From Candidatus Aquidulcis sp. (GTDB lineage Bacteria > Chloroflexota > Anaerolineae > Anaerolineales > UBA4823): 43,050 nt of DNA. A model generated the notes under the pieces. The model searched no databases. It was given only the letters and a program-made list of their open reading frames with translations, and had not been told where the DNA came from. The position numbers were made by a program, and so were the translations under genes. Position 1 is the first letter of the stretch. The number at the start of each line of letters is the position of its first letter. The stretch is from assembly GCA_020723385.1 (NCBI GenBank), contig DYIZ01000039.1, forward strand, positions 1 to 43,050, in the 5' to 3' direction. This document shows, piece after piece, positions 24,401 to 32,989 of the stretch.

Positions 24401-26419
24401 CAGCCTCAGCTCAGAGGTCAACACCGCAGCCACTTCTTGCAAGGTGCGCGCCAGCAGCAACTGGGCGCGTTCGGCTTCGAACAGGCGCGCATTCTGTATG
24501 GCAATTGACATGTGCTGCGCCAAAGCCTGCGCCACCCGGGCATCCTCGCTGCGGAAGAAGCAGGTGTTCGTATTATCCGCCATCAACACGCCGATCATGC
24601 GATCACGGGAGACAATCGGCACGCCCAAAAAGGAACGCACATGCTCAGCGCCGGGCACCCAAATCCATCCGGGATGCTCACGCACATCCGGGATAATCAC
24701 CGGCTCCAGAGAACGCGCCATCTCTGCCAGAATTGGGCTGCTCTTCAGCAGGTCGCCGGTCACCTGGCTGGTTGCCTGCTCGTCTGAATAACCAATTCCG
24801 GTGGCAATGGCCGGCTTGTCTTGTTCGTTGTACAACAACACCGAGGCCGTATCGAAGGTAAGCACACGCTTCAGTTGTTCAAGGATCAACCGCAGAACTT
24901 CGTCCAGTTTCAAGCTGCGGTTCATGGCCTGGCTCACATCCCGCAATGTCTCAGCCTGGGCGCGGATGGCACGTTCTGCTTCCAGCAAGCGGGCATTCTC
25001 GGCAGCGATGGCAGACTGCTCTTCGGCGCGGCGGCGGGCGGATTCCTCGGCGCGCTTGCGGTCGGTAATGTCGGTAAACGCCACCAGCGTGCCGACGAAC
25101 CGCCCGTTCTCGAAACGCGGCGCGCCGCTCACCTGCACGGAAATGCGCGTGCCATCCTTACGCATCAATTCCAGTTCATAACGGTCGGCCACGCCATGTT
25201 TACGCCGCTGGTCAGCAGAATAGATCGCCGCCCGCTGGTCTTCGGGCACCGTTTGTGACCAGTGTTGGCCGACCATCTCCTCGGGCGTGAAACCCAACAT
25301 GGCGGCAGCCGCCGGATTGACAAACTTGAAATAACCGGCTTCGTCTTGCAGCGCGATCCCCTCGAAAACACTTTGGACGATACCCTCATTGAACTCATTG
25401 ACCCGGCGAAGCTCTTCCTCTGCCCGTTTACGCTCGGTGATATCGAAGGCGGTACCCAACCCGGCGGGGCGGCCTTCGACCTGGATGATCTCACCCGTGA
25501 AATCAACCCAGTGGACATCTCCGCTTTTCATGACGATCCTGAGCTCGTATCGCTTTGGCGGCGAGCCGCCCTGCTGCCGCTCCATTCCTCGCTCTCGTAC
25601 CATATTCGCATCGTCAGGATGAACAATGTCCCAAAAATTCATACTGAGAAGCTCATTGTGCGAGTAACCGGACAGAGCCTCCATCGCCGGGTTGACGTAA
25701 AGGAACTTGGCGCCCTGGTAGATGAAAATGGCTGAGGCGGTTGTTTCTGCCAAAGCCCGAAAACGGGTTTCACTCTCCTGCAGAGCATTCTCGATCCGCT
25801 GGCGCTCATCAAGCTCCTGGCGCATCGAGGCAATCAGACGAGCATTTTCGAGGGCCACCGAAACCTGGTTGGCAAACGCTTCGATGGCCGGTACATCCTG
25901 TGTGGTTAATCCGGGGCCATTAATGCCGATCAATCCCTGGGTTTGACCTTCTATCGTCACCGGTGAATAAATACCCGGCTGCCCGCCAAAAGCGCCAAGA
26001 AGCACATCCACCGAGGGTCTGGCGATCTCGGGCAAGACTTCAACAATGATAGCATTGTTGTTTTCGACGTATTCCGATTGCCCACTATCTATAACCCGCC
26101 CATAAATACCTGAATTTTTGCGATCGAAGCTGAAACCCACCATCTTCAAACCGGTGAGTTTCTCCATCCGAGCCAGGAGTTGTGAGCGATCAGGATAGGC
26201 CGCCGCCCGGACAACAATACGGCGGCCTGTCTCGTCCAGCATAGCGATTCCCCCGACCAATCCGGCAAGCGAAATTTGCTCACTGAAATTTTGATAGACC
26301 AATTCTTCAGAACGTGCTGAGCGCTGCAGCCGGGCGGCAGAGGCGTTCAGCACGTGCAGCAATTCGACTTTCCGACCCTGAGTGGGATGCTGTTCCTTGC
26401 GAGCAGGCCGTTTTCCCAT
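21449..26419 (-). CDS. Hybrid histidine kinase with multiple GAF and PAS domains
   Basis: A 1656-residue, apparently soluble sensor kinase with no membrane segment. Approximate order: GAF (20-195), PAS (215-335), PAS (340-460), GAF (490-650), GAF (655-815), GAF (830-995), GAF (1000-1155), PAS-like (1165-1275), HisKA, HATPase and a C-terminal receiver. The phospho-acceptor is His1297 in GIAHDFNNIMA. The ATP site has MNLALNARDAMPEGG (N box), DTGVGM and GTGLGLS. The receiver has VVEDD and Asp1589 in VVSDVVMPEMGG. The HDFNN type matches NtrB-like hybrid kinases. Ligands of the GAF domains cannot be read. The -10 element TATAAT ends seven bases before the ATG, predicting a leaderless mRNA. Confidence 0.93.
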   Translation of the reverse strand: MGKRPARKEQHPTQGRKVELLHVLNASAARLQRSARSEELVYQNFSEQISLAGLVGGIAMLDETGRRIVVRAAAYPDRSQLLARMEKLTGLKMVGFSFDRKNSGIYGRVIDSGQSEYVENNNAIIVEVLPEIARPSVDVLLGAFGGQPGIYSPVTIEGQTQGLIGINGPGLTTQDVPAIEAFANQVSVALENARLIASMRQELDERQRIENALQESETRFRALAETTASAIFIYQGAKFLYVNPAMEALSGYSHNELLSMNFWDIVHPDDANMVRERGMERQQGGSPPKRYELRIVMKSGDVHWVDFTGEIIQVEGRPAGLGTAFDITERKRAEEELRRVNEFNEGIVQSVFEGIALQDEAGYFKFVNPAAAAMLGFTPEEMVGQHWSQTVPEDQRAAIYSADQRRKHGVADRYELELMRKDGTRISVQVSGAPRFENGRFVGTLVAFTDITDRKRAEESARRRAEEQSAIAAENARLLEAERAIRAQAETLRDVSQAMNRSLKLDEVLRLILEQLKRVLTFDTASVLLYNEQDKPAIATGIGYSDEQATSQVTGDLLKSSPILAEMARSLEPVIIPDVREHPGWIWVPGAEHVRSFLGVPIVSRDRMIGVLMADNTNTCFFRSEDARVAQALAQHMSIAIQNARLFEAERAQLLLARTLQEVAAVLTSELRLDDVLESILDLLGRVVNYDSVSVHLIDEMGKLYLAAGRGFPDIEQARQTVRTLSVNILAVQWADQQRLVMPDTYNDPRWTVTPDSAYIRSWVGAPLLVKGQMIGSLNVDSRSINAYDISVADTVMAFANQAAIAIANARLFEAAEKRAAELEALRQASLSLTASLELEAVLYAILESTLKLLPGAQNAHIFLYHPDEDDGRLAFGAALWSIGRRGFPVAQPRSSGLTYSVARTGQPIVVSNMLTHPLFQSAPIHDPNWQGAIIGIPLKIGQGVVGVMNVSFPKPRNFSEAEQRLIQFLGDQAAIAIENARLFQEAATERRHVRLLYDIGQALVVNLDADSILDIATRLTCQAMDGMVGEAFLYVPETGQLSLRALTGLDGVSPAELDPKVALKPGRGLAGWVAENREAVSVPEVDEDPRWLHIAVLNQDAHSVVAAPIVDGERLLGVILVLHRLPAAFSKDHLELLQAICKQVGLALINAERYQQVQSLVDLLAAEQYRLESLIEYLPVGVILLDNNYRIQTANPLGREILVALGSGEPGDVLSTLGSCSLSELMARHDDPLPTEIILESTPRRLFEAQTRPIAGESHQWVLTVREVTRERENLARIQMQERLATVGQLAAGIAHDFNNIMAAIMVYTDLLLADTSLLPTSRERLGIIEQQIKRASSLIRQILDFSRRSVMEQTPIDLLPFLKELNKLLRRVLPETIHLELTYHSDSYLITADPTRLQQAFMNLALNARDAMPEGGTIRFTLNHVNFRPGDPLPLPDMPYGDWIRITAEDTGVGMTLDVRNHIFEPFFTTKPVGQGTGLGLSQVYGIVKQHQGYIDVESRMKEGTKFTIFLPALAVPEIPPGQEPSPAHFDGAGRTVLVVEDDATTRDALQTLLRAYNFWVLTASNGIEALRILNQAGRSIALVVSDVVMPEMGGVSLLRTIQPRWPLVKVLLITGHPLEMQDRALLEMGAVHWLQKPFSVGDFSNAIQGLLRG

Positions 26420-26426
26420 GTGAGGA

Positions 26427-26456
26427 ATTATAGACGAATTTTATCAAAACGGGCAA
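26427..26456 (-). promoter_or_regulatory. Promoter of the hybrid kinase gene
   Basis: On the minus strand TTGCCC (plus 26451-26456) and a perfect TATAAT (plus 26427-26432) are 18 bp apart. The -10 box ends seven bases before the ATG at 26419, so the transcript would begin at or very near the start codon. Confidence 0.65.
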
Positions 26457-26471
26457 AGTTTCCCGGTTTCG

Positions 26472-26512
26472 CCAAAAACTCCCGGAGTTTGGGAAACTCC
26501 GGGAGTTTTTGG
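26472..26512 (-). terminator. Terminator hairpin downstream of the formate-THF ligase gene
   Basis: Arms 26472-26490 and 26494-26512 are perfectly complementary over 19 bp with a 3-nt loop. Runs of A and T at the outer end make it usable in either direction. It lies 110 bases past the ligase stop and upstream of the kinase promoter on the same strand, so it insulates the two. Confidence 0.8.
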
Positions 26513-26554
26513 CATTGCCGATAGTTTTGTGCGGCACTCCACTGGTTGGCCTGC

Positions 26555-26595
26555 GTGTGCGCGTTAGCGCAGATCAAGACGCTAAAACGTCTACG
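26555..26595. repeat. Degraded GCGC palindrome pair
   Basis: TGCGCGTTAGCGCA (26558-26571) and GACGCTAAAACGTC (26578-26591) resemble the twin palindromes at 18802-18846 (GTGCGCTAAAGCGCAC type), with extra mismatches. It lies between the ligase stop and the terminator. The rest of 26513-26622 shows nothing further. Confidence 0.45.
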
Positions 26596-26622
26596 ACAAA
26601 CAGAATTCGCGATTTACTGAAT

Positions 26623-28551
26623 TTAGAACAATCCCACGACCCGGCCCGTGGTAAGGTCGAGGTCAACATCGTAGAATACCGGGCGGGTGGGCAAACCAGG
26701 CATCGTACGCATCTCACCCAGCAGCGGGTACAGGAAACCTGCCCCCACCGAGGCGCGAATATCCCTGACGGGGATGCGGAATCCTTTGGGTACGCCTTTC
26801 AGATTCTGGTCATGGCTCAAGCTGAGGTGGGTCTTTGCCATGCACAGGGGCAGTTTATCGAAGCCCAGGCGGGTGTAAAGCTCGATCTTGGCTTCAGCCT
26901 CGGGCAGGTAATCCACCCCATCGGCTCCGTAGATTTCCTTGCAGATGATCTCGATCTTATCCTTGATGGGCAAATCCAACGGATAGAGGAATTTGAAATC
27001 GCCCGGTTTCTCGCAGGCTTTGATCACCGCTTCGGCCAAAGCCAGCGCGCCCTTGCCGCCTTCCATCCAATGGGTGCAGACCACTGCGTCTTCTGCGCCA
27101 GACTCGATAGCTGCCTGGCGCACCAGATCGCATTCCGCCGGGGTGTCGGTGGCAAACGAGTTGACCGCCACCACCACCGGGATACCAAAGCGGCGTGCAT
27201 TCTTGATGTGATGCTGCATGTTAGGCAGGCCGGCGCGCAGCAGATCGAGGTTCTCGTCGGTGTATTCGGGTGCGAGCGGCTTCCCGGCAACCACCTTCGG
27301 GCCGCCGCCGTGCATTTTCAGCGCTCGCACTGTTGCGACCAGCACCACGCAGTTGGGGATCAGCCCGGAGTAGCGGCACTTGATATCCATGAACTTTTCC
27401 ATGCCTATATCAGCGCCGAAGCCAGACTCGGTCACCACGTAATCGGCCAGCTTGAGGGCAATCCGGTCGGCGATGATGGAACTTTGGCCGTGGGCAATGT
27501 TGGCAAACGGCCCGGCGTGGACGAAGACCGGCGTACCTTCGAGAGTTTGCATCAACGTGGGTTTGATGGCATCCTTCATAAGGACCGTCATCGCCCCGGC
27601 GACGCCCAAATCTTCGGCGGTGACAGCTTCGCCCTTCGTGTTCGTGCCGATGACGATGGCGCCAAAGCGGCCACGCATATCTGCCAGATCAGTGGTCAGC
27701 GCCAGGATCGCCATGACTTCGCTGGCAACCGTGATATCGAAGCCCGTCTGGCGGGTCATGCCCTTCTCTTCGGGGCCTTGCCCAATGGTGATATCGCGCA
27801 GGAAACGGTCGCTGGTATCCATCACCCGGCGGATGGTGATGCTGGCGGGGTCAATATTCAACCGGGCGAACAGGCTGCGCTCTTCTTTGGTCAGCTCGGC
27901 CGGATCGTTCTTCTCGATGCCCAACCGCTTGAGGCGGCGCAGCATGGATGGCGAGAACTTTCGCTTACCTTGTTTATCGGGCGGGCAGAGGGCGTTGAAC
28001 AACTTCTCATCATCAGGCTGAGAAGCTTCATGGAAATAGCGGACATCTATGGCTGCGGCCAATAGATTATTGGCAGCGGTAATGGCGTGAATATCGCCAG
28101 TGAGGTGCAAATTGAAATCTTCCATCGGGATCACCTGGCTGTAACCGCCGCCCGCCGCGCCGCCCTTGATGCCGAAGGTTGGCCCTTGCGAGGGTTGGCG
28201 GATACAGGTGAAGACGCGTTTGCCCAGGTGCGCTCCCAGGGCCTGCGAGAGACCCACGGTGGTGGTGGTCTTGCCCTCGCCGAGCGGGGTGGGCGTGATG
28301 GCCGTTACGTCAATATATTTGCCATCAGGAACCTCTTTGAGGCGCTCCAACGCTTCCAGCCGGACTTTAGCCTTGTAATTGCCATACAATTCCAATTCGG
28401 CGGGCAGCAGGCCGACCTCATCCGCTACATCGGCAATTGGCTTCAGGTCGGCTTCTTGCGCAACCTCGATATCGGATGGAACGGGGAAATGGAGTTTCAA
28501 AGGTACGGGTCTGAATTTACGCAATCCTGGAAAATCATTGGATGTGTTCAT
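26623..28551 (-). CDS. fhs: Formate-tetrahydrofolate ligase (formyl-THF synthetase), long form
   Basis: ATP-dependent joining of formate to THF to give 10-formyl-THF. The ATG at 28551 has AAAGGA upstream and is followed by the family N-terminus; an ATG 126 bases earlier would add repeat-like sequence. The P-loop-like block is [19 protein letters not shown] near residue 85. It is followed by [19 protein letters not shown], by [12 protein letters not shown], and later by [21 protein letters not shown] and [14 protein letters not shown] (read in parts). At 642 residues it is longer than the common bacterial form of about 555. The fchA fragment at the left edge acts on the product in the same folate route. 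No adjacent acetyl-CoA pathway genes are seen. Confidence 0.95.
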   Translation of the reverse strand: MNTSNDFPGLRKFRPVPLKLHFPVPSDIEVAQEADLKPIADVADEVGLLPAELELYGNYKAKVRLEALERLKEVPDGKYIDVTAITPTPLGEGKTTTTVGLSQALGAHLGKRVFTCIRQPSQGPTFGIKGGAAGGGYSQVIPMEDFNLHLTGDIHAITAANNLLAAAIDVRYFHEASQPDDEKLFNALCPPDKQGKRKFSPSMLRRLKRLGIEKNDPAELTKEERSLFARLNIDPASITIRRVMDTSDRFLRDITIGQGPEEKGMTRQTGFDITVASEVMAILALTTDLADMRGRFGAIVIGTNTKGEAVTAEDLGVAGAMTVLMKDAIKPTLMQTLEGTPVFVHAGPFANIAHGQSSIIADRIALKLADYVVTESGFGADIGMEKFMDIKCRYSGLIPNCVVLVATVRALKMHGGGPKVVAGKPLAPEYTDENLDLLRAGLPNMQHHIKNARRFGIPVVVAVNSFATDTPAECDLVRQAAIESGAEDAVVCTHWMEGGKGALALAEAVIKACEKPGDFKFLYPLDLPIKDKIEIICKEIYGADGVDYLPEAEAKIELYTRLGFDKLPLCMAKTHLSLSHDQNLKGVPKGFRIPVRDIRASVGAGFLYPLLGEMRTMPGLPTRPVFYDVDLDLTTGRVVGLF

Positions 28552-28654
28552 TTGGACGGTCCTTTCTTTGGCGTTTCTGGGTGGATGCTGATATTCTATT
28601 GTGGCAAATTTCCGGGATAACTTCAAGAGACGCTTATCCTGACTCGCCGCGCTG

Positions 28655-28720
28655 AGTGTCACAAAGCAAATGGGCAAATCAGCAAAAGAGCAAATGAGCG
28701 AATCGGCGAAGGAGGAGGAG
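28655..28720. repeat. AGCAAATGNG short tandem repeats
   Basis: Eight- to nine-base units of the AGCAAATG type (AGCAAATGGGCAAATCAGCAA and onward) repeat degenerately and grade into an A/G-rich stretch ending at 28720. It lies between the mobA stop and the ligase promoter region. The rest of 28552-28741 holds nothing I can support. Confidence 0.5.
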
Positions 28721-28741
28721 AGCCGAGTGGGGGTCAGATTT

Positions 28742-29347
28742 TCAGCTTGCGGGGGATTCGGCGGCGAGGCGGAGAGCGGTTTCGAGGTCGGCGGGGGTGT
28801 TGACGTTGAGAAAGGCCAGGTCGTTCGGATCGAGAGGGGCGGTTTCTTCGGGCGTCAGGTAATGAATTTGGGCTGCTGCATACCAGGCATCGGCGCGCCA
28901 TTGACCAGTCTGGAGGGCAGCTTCCACCATCGGAAGGCAGGTCTCCCGGCGGTAGACAGCGTGGAACGGCTCCAGCCCGTTGGGGGTCTGCGGAATGACC
29001 GCGTCAGCGGGCGTTTCGAGGAGCAAGTCGCGCCCGGCGGCGAGCAGCGCGGCGCTGACGAAAGGCATGTCGCAGGCGACGATTGCGACCACCGGGTGTC
29101 GCGATACCTTCAGGGCTGTATACAGACCCCCCAAGGCCCCGCGCCCCGGTATCACATCCGAGGCGAGCGGAACCCCCAGGAAGCGATAACCCTCCGGGTG
29201 GTTGGTCGTCACAATCGTTTCATCAGCCATGGAAGAAACCCGGCGCAGCACACGGGCGATCAATGTCTCGCCCAAAAATGGGATCAACGCCTTGTCTTGC
29301 CCCATGCGGCGCGAGCCGCCGCCCGCCTGGATCACAACTGTCAACAT
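28742..29347 (-). CDS. mobA: Molybdenum cofactor guanylyltransferase-like nucleotidyltransferase
   Basis: A 201-residue MobA-type NTP transferase. In molybdenum cofactor synthesis MobA attaches GMP to molybdopterin. The signature [20 protein letters not shown] begins at residue 5 (nucleotide-binding G-rich loop with the conserved Lys). Further blocks are [25 protein letters not shown] (metal-binding Asp) and [11 protein letters not shown] near the C-terminus, all typical of the family. It follows the CpaF-like gene with a 3-base gap. No other molybdopterin genes are present in the window. A CoxL-type cytidylyltransferase (MocA) is a less likely alternative. Confidence 0.88.
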   Translation of the reverse strand: MLTVVIQAGGGSRRMGQDKALIPFLGETLIARVLRRVSSMADETIVTTNHPEGYRFLGVPLASDVIPGRGALGGLYTALKVSRHPVVAIVACDMPFVSAALLAAGRDLLLETPADAVIPQTPNGLEPFHAVYRRETCLPMVEAALQTGQWRADAWYAAAQIHYLTPEETAPLDPNDLAFLNVNTPADLETALRLAAESPAS

Positions 29348-29350
29348 CGC

Positions 29351-30637
29351 TTACCGGAAATTGGTCCCGGCCCCAAAGATTTCGCCGCGCAGCTTGTACC
29401 CCACCACTTCCAGCTTGGGTGTGAACATCGGGCGAATACCGGTTGGCCGCAGGTTACCCAGGATCTTGCCTTCCGCGCTGACGCCAGTCTGATCGAATTT
29501 AAAAATGTCAGACATGGTGACAACATCGCCTTCCATGCCGGAGATTTCGGTGATCGAAGAGATGCGGCGGCTGCCGTCGGAGGAACGGTTGTAATGGATG
29601 ACCAACTGGATGGCGGCGACAATTTGGCGGCGGATCGCCAGCAGCGGCATATCCAGGTTAGCCATCATCGCCATCGTCTCCAGGCGGGCAACGGCATCAC
29701 GCGGCGAGTTGGCGTGTACGGTGGTCATCGAGCCGTGATGCCCGGTGTTCATGGCTTGCAGCATATCCAGGGTTTCGCCGGTGCGCACCTCGCCGACGAT
29801 GAGGCGGTCGGGTCGCATCCGCAAAGCGTTGCGCACCAAATCGCGGGTCGTCACCTCGCCGGCGCCGTCCATATTGGGCGGCCGGCTCTCCAGGCGGATG
29901 ACATGGCGCTGCTTGAGCTGAAGCTCGACGGCATCCTCGATGGTGACGATGCGCTGGTTGCCGGGAATGAAACCGGAGAGGATATTCAAAAAGGTGGTCT
30001 TGCCGGAGCTGGTAGGGCCGGAAATGATGATGTTCAAGCGGGCAACGACGCAGGCCTCCAAAAATTCGGCCATGTGCGGGGTCAGCGAACCGGTGGCGAC
30101 CAACTCGTCAACCGTCATGCGGTTCATCAAAAATTTTCGGATGGAGATCGAGGGGCCATCCACCGCTGCGGGAGGGATAATGGCGTTGACGCGTGACCCA
30201 TCCGGCAGGCGCGCGTCCACCATCGGGTGATCGGCGTCCACCCGCCGCCCCAGGGGGTGAATAATGCGGTCAATGATGCGCAGCACATGGGCGTCATCAT
30301 CGAATTTGACATCCGTCTCGATCAACTCGCTGTTGCGCTCGATGTAGACCGACTTCGGCCCATTGACCATCACTTCGCTGATGGAAGGATCATCGAGCAG
30401 GGGCTGGATCGGGCCGAGGCCAACGAGATTATCCAGAATCTCGCGGAAGAGCTGATTCTTCGTAAATTCATCGAGCTGGAGCTTGGTCTGGGTGTAGAGG
30501 CTCTCCAGCCAATGGGAGGCCACCATGCGGTGGTTGACCTTTGGCGGATGCGTCTCGAGTTGCTGGGCGAGGGCCGAGGTCAAGTAATCGCGCAGCTTGA
30601 GCAAGACAGGGTGATCGGGTGGCGGCTGTAGGGTCAT
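29351..30637 (-). CDS. CpaF/TadA-type secretion ATPase
   Basis: A 428-residue hexameric-type ATPase of the VirB11/TadA/CpaF family, which powers Tad pilus assembly or related secretion. It has the N-terminal helical part, [24 protein letters not shown], the arginine-containing [14 protein letters not shown] and ISIRKFL blocks, Walker [11 protein letters not shown] (207-216), [13 protein letters not shown] (Asp box), Walker B-like [11 protein letters not shown] and the His box [18 protein letters not shown] precedes the start. No inner-membrane TadB/TadC, pilin or secretin gene is next to it; its partner on the strand is mobA. It could serve a pilus system encoded elsewhere or a signalling role. 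Confidence 0.9.
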   Translation of the reverse strand: MTLQPPPDHPVLLKLRDYLTSALAQQLETHPPKVNHRMVASHWLESLYTQTKLQLDEFTKNQLFREILDNLVGLGPIQPLLDDPSISEVMVNGPKSVYIERNSELIETDVKFDDDAHVLRIIDRIIHPLGRRVDADHPMVDARLPDGSRVNAIIPPAAVDGPSISIRKFLMNRMTVDELVATGSLTPHMAEFLEACVVARLNIIISGPTSSGKTTFLNILSGFIPGNQRIVTIEDAVELQLKQRHVIRLESRPPNMDGAGEVTTRDLVRNALRMRPDRLIVGEVRTGETLDMLQAMNTGHHGSMTTVHANSPRDAVARLETMAMMANLDMPLLAIRRQIVAAIQLVIHYNRSSDGSRRISSITEISGMEGDVVTMSDIFKFDQTGVSAEGKILGNLRPTGIRPMFTPKLEVVGYKLRGEIFGAGTNFR

Positions 30638-30702
30638 GGCATCCTCCTCAAGTACGATTATAATTGCTATTGGCGAACCTGTCGCCGGAAAGGAAGGAAG
30701 TT

Positions 30703-31815
30703 ATGACGACAGTTGCCGATACGCTGGATCAATTGACCCGCGAAGGCGAGTTGTATGAAAAACTGCCCGACCAGTCGGTGCGCTGTTACGCCTGCGGGCA
30801 CCGCTGCCTGATCCGTGAGGGGCGGCGCGGCATCTGCAAAGTGCGCTTCAACCAGGGGGGTGTGTTGCGCGTGCCCTGGGGATATGTCGCCGGGCTGCAA
30901 GCCGACCCGATCGAGAAAAAACCATTCTTCCACCTGCTCCCCGGATCTGACGCGCTGACATTCGGGATGCTGGGCTGCAATCTCCACTGCATTTACTGCC
31001 AGAATTGGCTCTCATCTCAAACCCTGCGCGACTCGGAATCGGATATGTCGGCGGAGAACATCCGCATCGCCACGCCGGAGCAAATCGTCACTTACGCCAA
31101 ACACACCGGCTCGAACGTGATCGCGTCATCCTACAACGAGCCGCTGATCACCTCCGAGTGGGCGGTGGCAATCTTCGAGCGGGCGAAAGAGGCCGCCATC
31201 AAGTGTGTGTACGTCTCGAACGGCAATATGACCCCCGAGGTATTGAAATATCTGCGCCCGTACCTGGTGGGTTACAAAATTGACCTAAAAACCATGCAAG
31301 ACAAACACTACCGCCAGTTGGGCGGTGTGCTGCAAAATGTTTTGGATGGGATTAAGCTGGCTCACGAGATGGGGCTGTGGGTGGAGATCGTCACCCTGGT
31401 GGTGCCGGGCTTCAACGACAGCAACGAAGAGCTAATGGAGGCTGGGCGGTTCATCGCATCCGTCTCGCCCGACATTCCGTGGCACGTCACCGCTTTCCAC
31501 CCGGATTACAAAATGACTGGCCCGCCCCCCACCTCGGTGGCCACGCTGATGCGGGCGGTGGAAATCGGGCAGGAGGCGGGTTTGCATTACGTGTACGCTG
31601 GCAACCTTCACGGGCGGGCAAAGAGCTACGAGAATACCGTCTGCCCGAAATGCCAGACGACGCTCATCGAGCGGGCGGGCTTTACGATTTACAGCTATCA
31701 CCTGACCGCAGAGGGTCGCTGCCCAAAGTGCGGCACAGCGATCCCCGGCGTGTGGCCCGACGAGCCGGAGGCCGTGAGAGTCGGCGGGTGGGGGATGCCG
31801 AGGTGGGTGAGGTGA
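30703..31815 (+). CDS. amrS: AmmeMemoRadiSam system radical SAM enzyme
   Basis: A 370-residue radical SAM protein of the AmrS group (PflA-like), usually found with AMMECR1 and Memo homologues, which are not in this window. The [4Fe-4S] motif is GCNLHCIYCQNW with Cys92, Cys96 and Cys99. An N-terminal CYACGHRC with Cys45 and two C-terminal CPKC pairs (CPKCQTT, CPKCGTA) suggest added metal sites. Family blocks include VIASSYNEPLI, YVSNGNMTPEVL, YKIDLKTM and WHVTAFHPDYKM. Its chemistry is not settled. The ATG at 30703 follows GGAAGGAAG; an ATG-like start at 30664 would include the promoter-like TATAAT at 30659. It is divergent from the CpaF gene. Confidence 0.92.
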   Translation: MTTVADTLDQLTREGELYEKLPDQSVRCYACGHRCLIREGRRGICKVRFNQGGVLRVPWGYVAGLQADPIEKKPFFHLLPGSDALTFGMLGCNLHCIYCQNWLSSQTLRDSESDMSAENIRIATPEQIVTYAKHTGSNVIASSYNEPLITSEWAVAIFERAKEAAIKCVYVSNGNMTPEVLKYLRPYLVGYKIDLKTMQDKHYRQLGGVLQNVLDGIKLAHEMGLWVEIVTLVVPGFNDSNEELMEAGRFIASVSPDIPWHVTAFHPDYKMTGPPPTSVATLMRAVEIGQEAGLHYVYAGNLHGRAKSYENTVCPKCQTTLIERAGFTIYSYHLTAEGRCPKCGTAIPGVWPDEPEAVRVGGWGMPRWVR

Positions 31816-31817
31816 GG

Positions 31818-31878
31818 AAGGTTGCAGGTTGAAAGTTGAAGGTTATTGTGTGGAACTTTCAACGTTCAACCTTCAACC
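31818..31878. repeat. GGTTGAA heptamer inverted array over a gene end
   Basis: GGTTGCAGGTTGAAAGTTGAAGG units at the left are answered by TTTCAACGTTCAACCTTCAACC on the right, with a 7-nt period in both arms (sequence read in parts). The right arm contains the stop codon and last five codons of the convergent acyltransferase gene. Confidence 0.7.
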
Positions 31879-32881
31879 GAATGATCCTGCGGTCAATCGC
31901 CCCGAAGCGGTATTTATAATCCTCGTCGCCGCGCATGAAATCGAAGCGCGTCCGCTTTGCTTCGTTAGCCCATTGCAACAAATGGCCGAGCAGCACCCAG
32001 CCCGGCGACCACTCGCGGAACTCGAAATCCAGCCCGGAGTTGTAGACCCATATCACGTTGTCGTAGTCGAAGTTGAGGTAAGCAGCGGCTTTCTTCCCGC
32101 CGATCTCGATGAATGCCAGTTGCAGCCACCCTGCGCGGAAGGCGGCATGGACAGCCGTGCGCATTTGGGTGCGCATCACATCGGTGAGGAAACGCGCTTT
32201 TTCGGGATCGTAGGCCATCAGGCGTAAAAAATCGTCCATCTCGGCGTCCAGGGTGGACTCGTCGGCTGCCATGTACCAGCGCACGGGCAGCCCGCCTTCC
32301 TCGATACGGCGCATCTTGCGGCGGATTTCGTGGCGCTGTTTCTTGTCCACCTGCGCGGCCAGGTATTGCTCCCAATCGCCGGGGAGGGGGATGTAGGGAC
32401 AATGTTGGAGGTCTTGGCGGGCGACGCGCCACCCGCGGGATACAGCGGCCCTCTCCAATGCCAGGATCGTCGGGGAAGAATCCAGCAAGTTATAGAGATC
32501 CAACACCCGCCAGGCGGGCGCCTGCGGGCCGTCCAAAAATCCCAACAGCTCATCCACGAAAGCGGGCAGGCGCTCCGGCGAGGCCATCAGATCGAGATAA
32601 TCCGAAATCTCGACGCTGCCCAGCAGCATCAGCGCCGGTTCGCCATCCCGGTTGAGGGTGGAAAACAGCGGGGCGACACCGGCCAGCGCACCATCCTGCC
32701 GGGCGGTGACGATAGCCAGCTCGCCGCTCGGCCACTCGCCGCCTCCGAGCGTTCGCTGCCAGGCGCGCAGGTATTCGTGCCGCAAAAACGGCACGTGACT
32801 TGCACTGTTTGCCAGCAGTTCGTTCCATTCGCCGGCCAGAGCGTCGAATTCGGGTAAAGTGCGGATGAGGTCGAGGTGCAT
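31859..32881 (-). CDS. BioF2-like GNAT acetyltransferase-family protein
   Basis: A 340-residue protein resembling the Acetyltransf_6 / BioF2-like (CelD, FemAB-related) group of GNAT-fold enzymes. Visible parts are a first GNAT-like half (EWNELLANSASHVPFLRHEYLRAW), the basic helix QRHEIRRKMRRIEE and the second half AFIEIGGKKAAAYLNFDYD with FDFMRGDEDYKYRFG at the end, which is typical of this group. The acceptor is unknown; relatives act on polysaccharide or lipid-linked substrates. The start at 32881 has AAGGAC upstream and lacks the basic extension of an earlier ATG at 32917. The C-terminal residues RLKVER and the stop are read from a heptamer repeat. Confidence 0.78.
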   Translation of the reverse strand: MHLDLIRTLPEFDALAGEWNELLANSASHVPFLRHEYLRAWQRTLGGGEWPSGELAIVTARQDGALAGVAPLFSTLNRDGEPALMLLGSVEISDYLDLMASPERLPAFVDELLGFLDGPQAPAWRVLDLYNLLDSSPTILALERAAVSRGWRVARQDLQHCPYIPLPGDWEQYLAAQVDKKQRHEIRRKMRRIEEGGLPVRWYMAADESTLDAEMDDFLRLMAYDPEKARFLTDVMRTQMRTAVHAAFRAGWLQLAFIEIGGKKAAAYLNFDYDNVIWVYNSGLDFEFREWSPGWVLLGHLLQWANEAKRTRFDFMRGDEDYKYRFGAIDRRIIRLKVER

Positions 32882-32989
32882 GGTTGTCCTTTTTATTACG
32901 AATTTCGCTTTCCACACGCAACTCGCATTTTACCAGTATAATTCCTTTCATACCCTATCAGACTATTTGTCTATCAAACTACGCGACTT

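Noticed and set aside
26509-28065. 518-codon plus-strand open frame
   Set aside because: It is the antisense shadow of the formate-THF ligase gene, whose motifs are unmistakable; no ribosome-binding site and no recognisable domain.
28670-30196. 508-codon plus-strand open frame
   Set aside because: Antisense to mobA and the CpaF-type gene; His/Gly/Arg-rich composition typical of high-GC shadow frames.
30659-30664. TATAAT as promoter for amrS or the CpaF-like gene
   Set aside because: It is partly palindromic, and no acceptable -35 box is found at 16-18 bp on either strand, so a promoter is not claimed.
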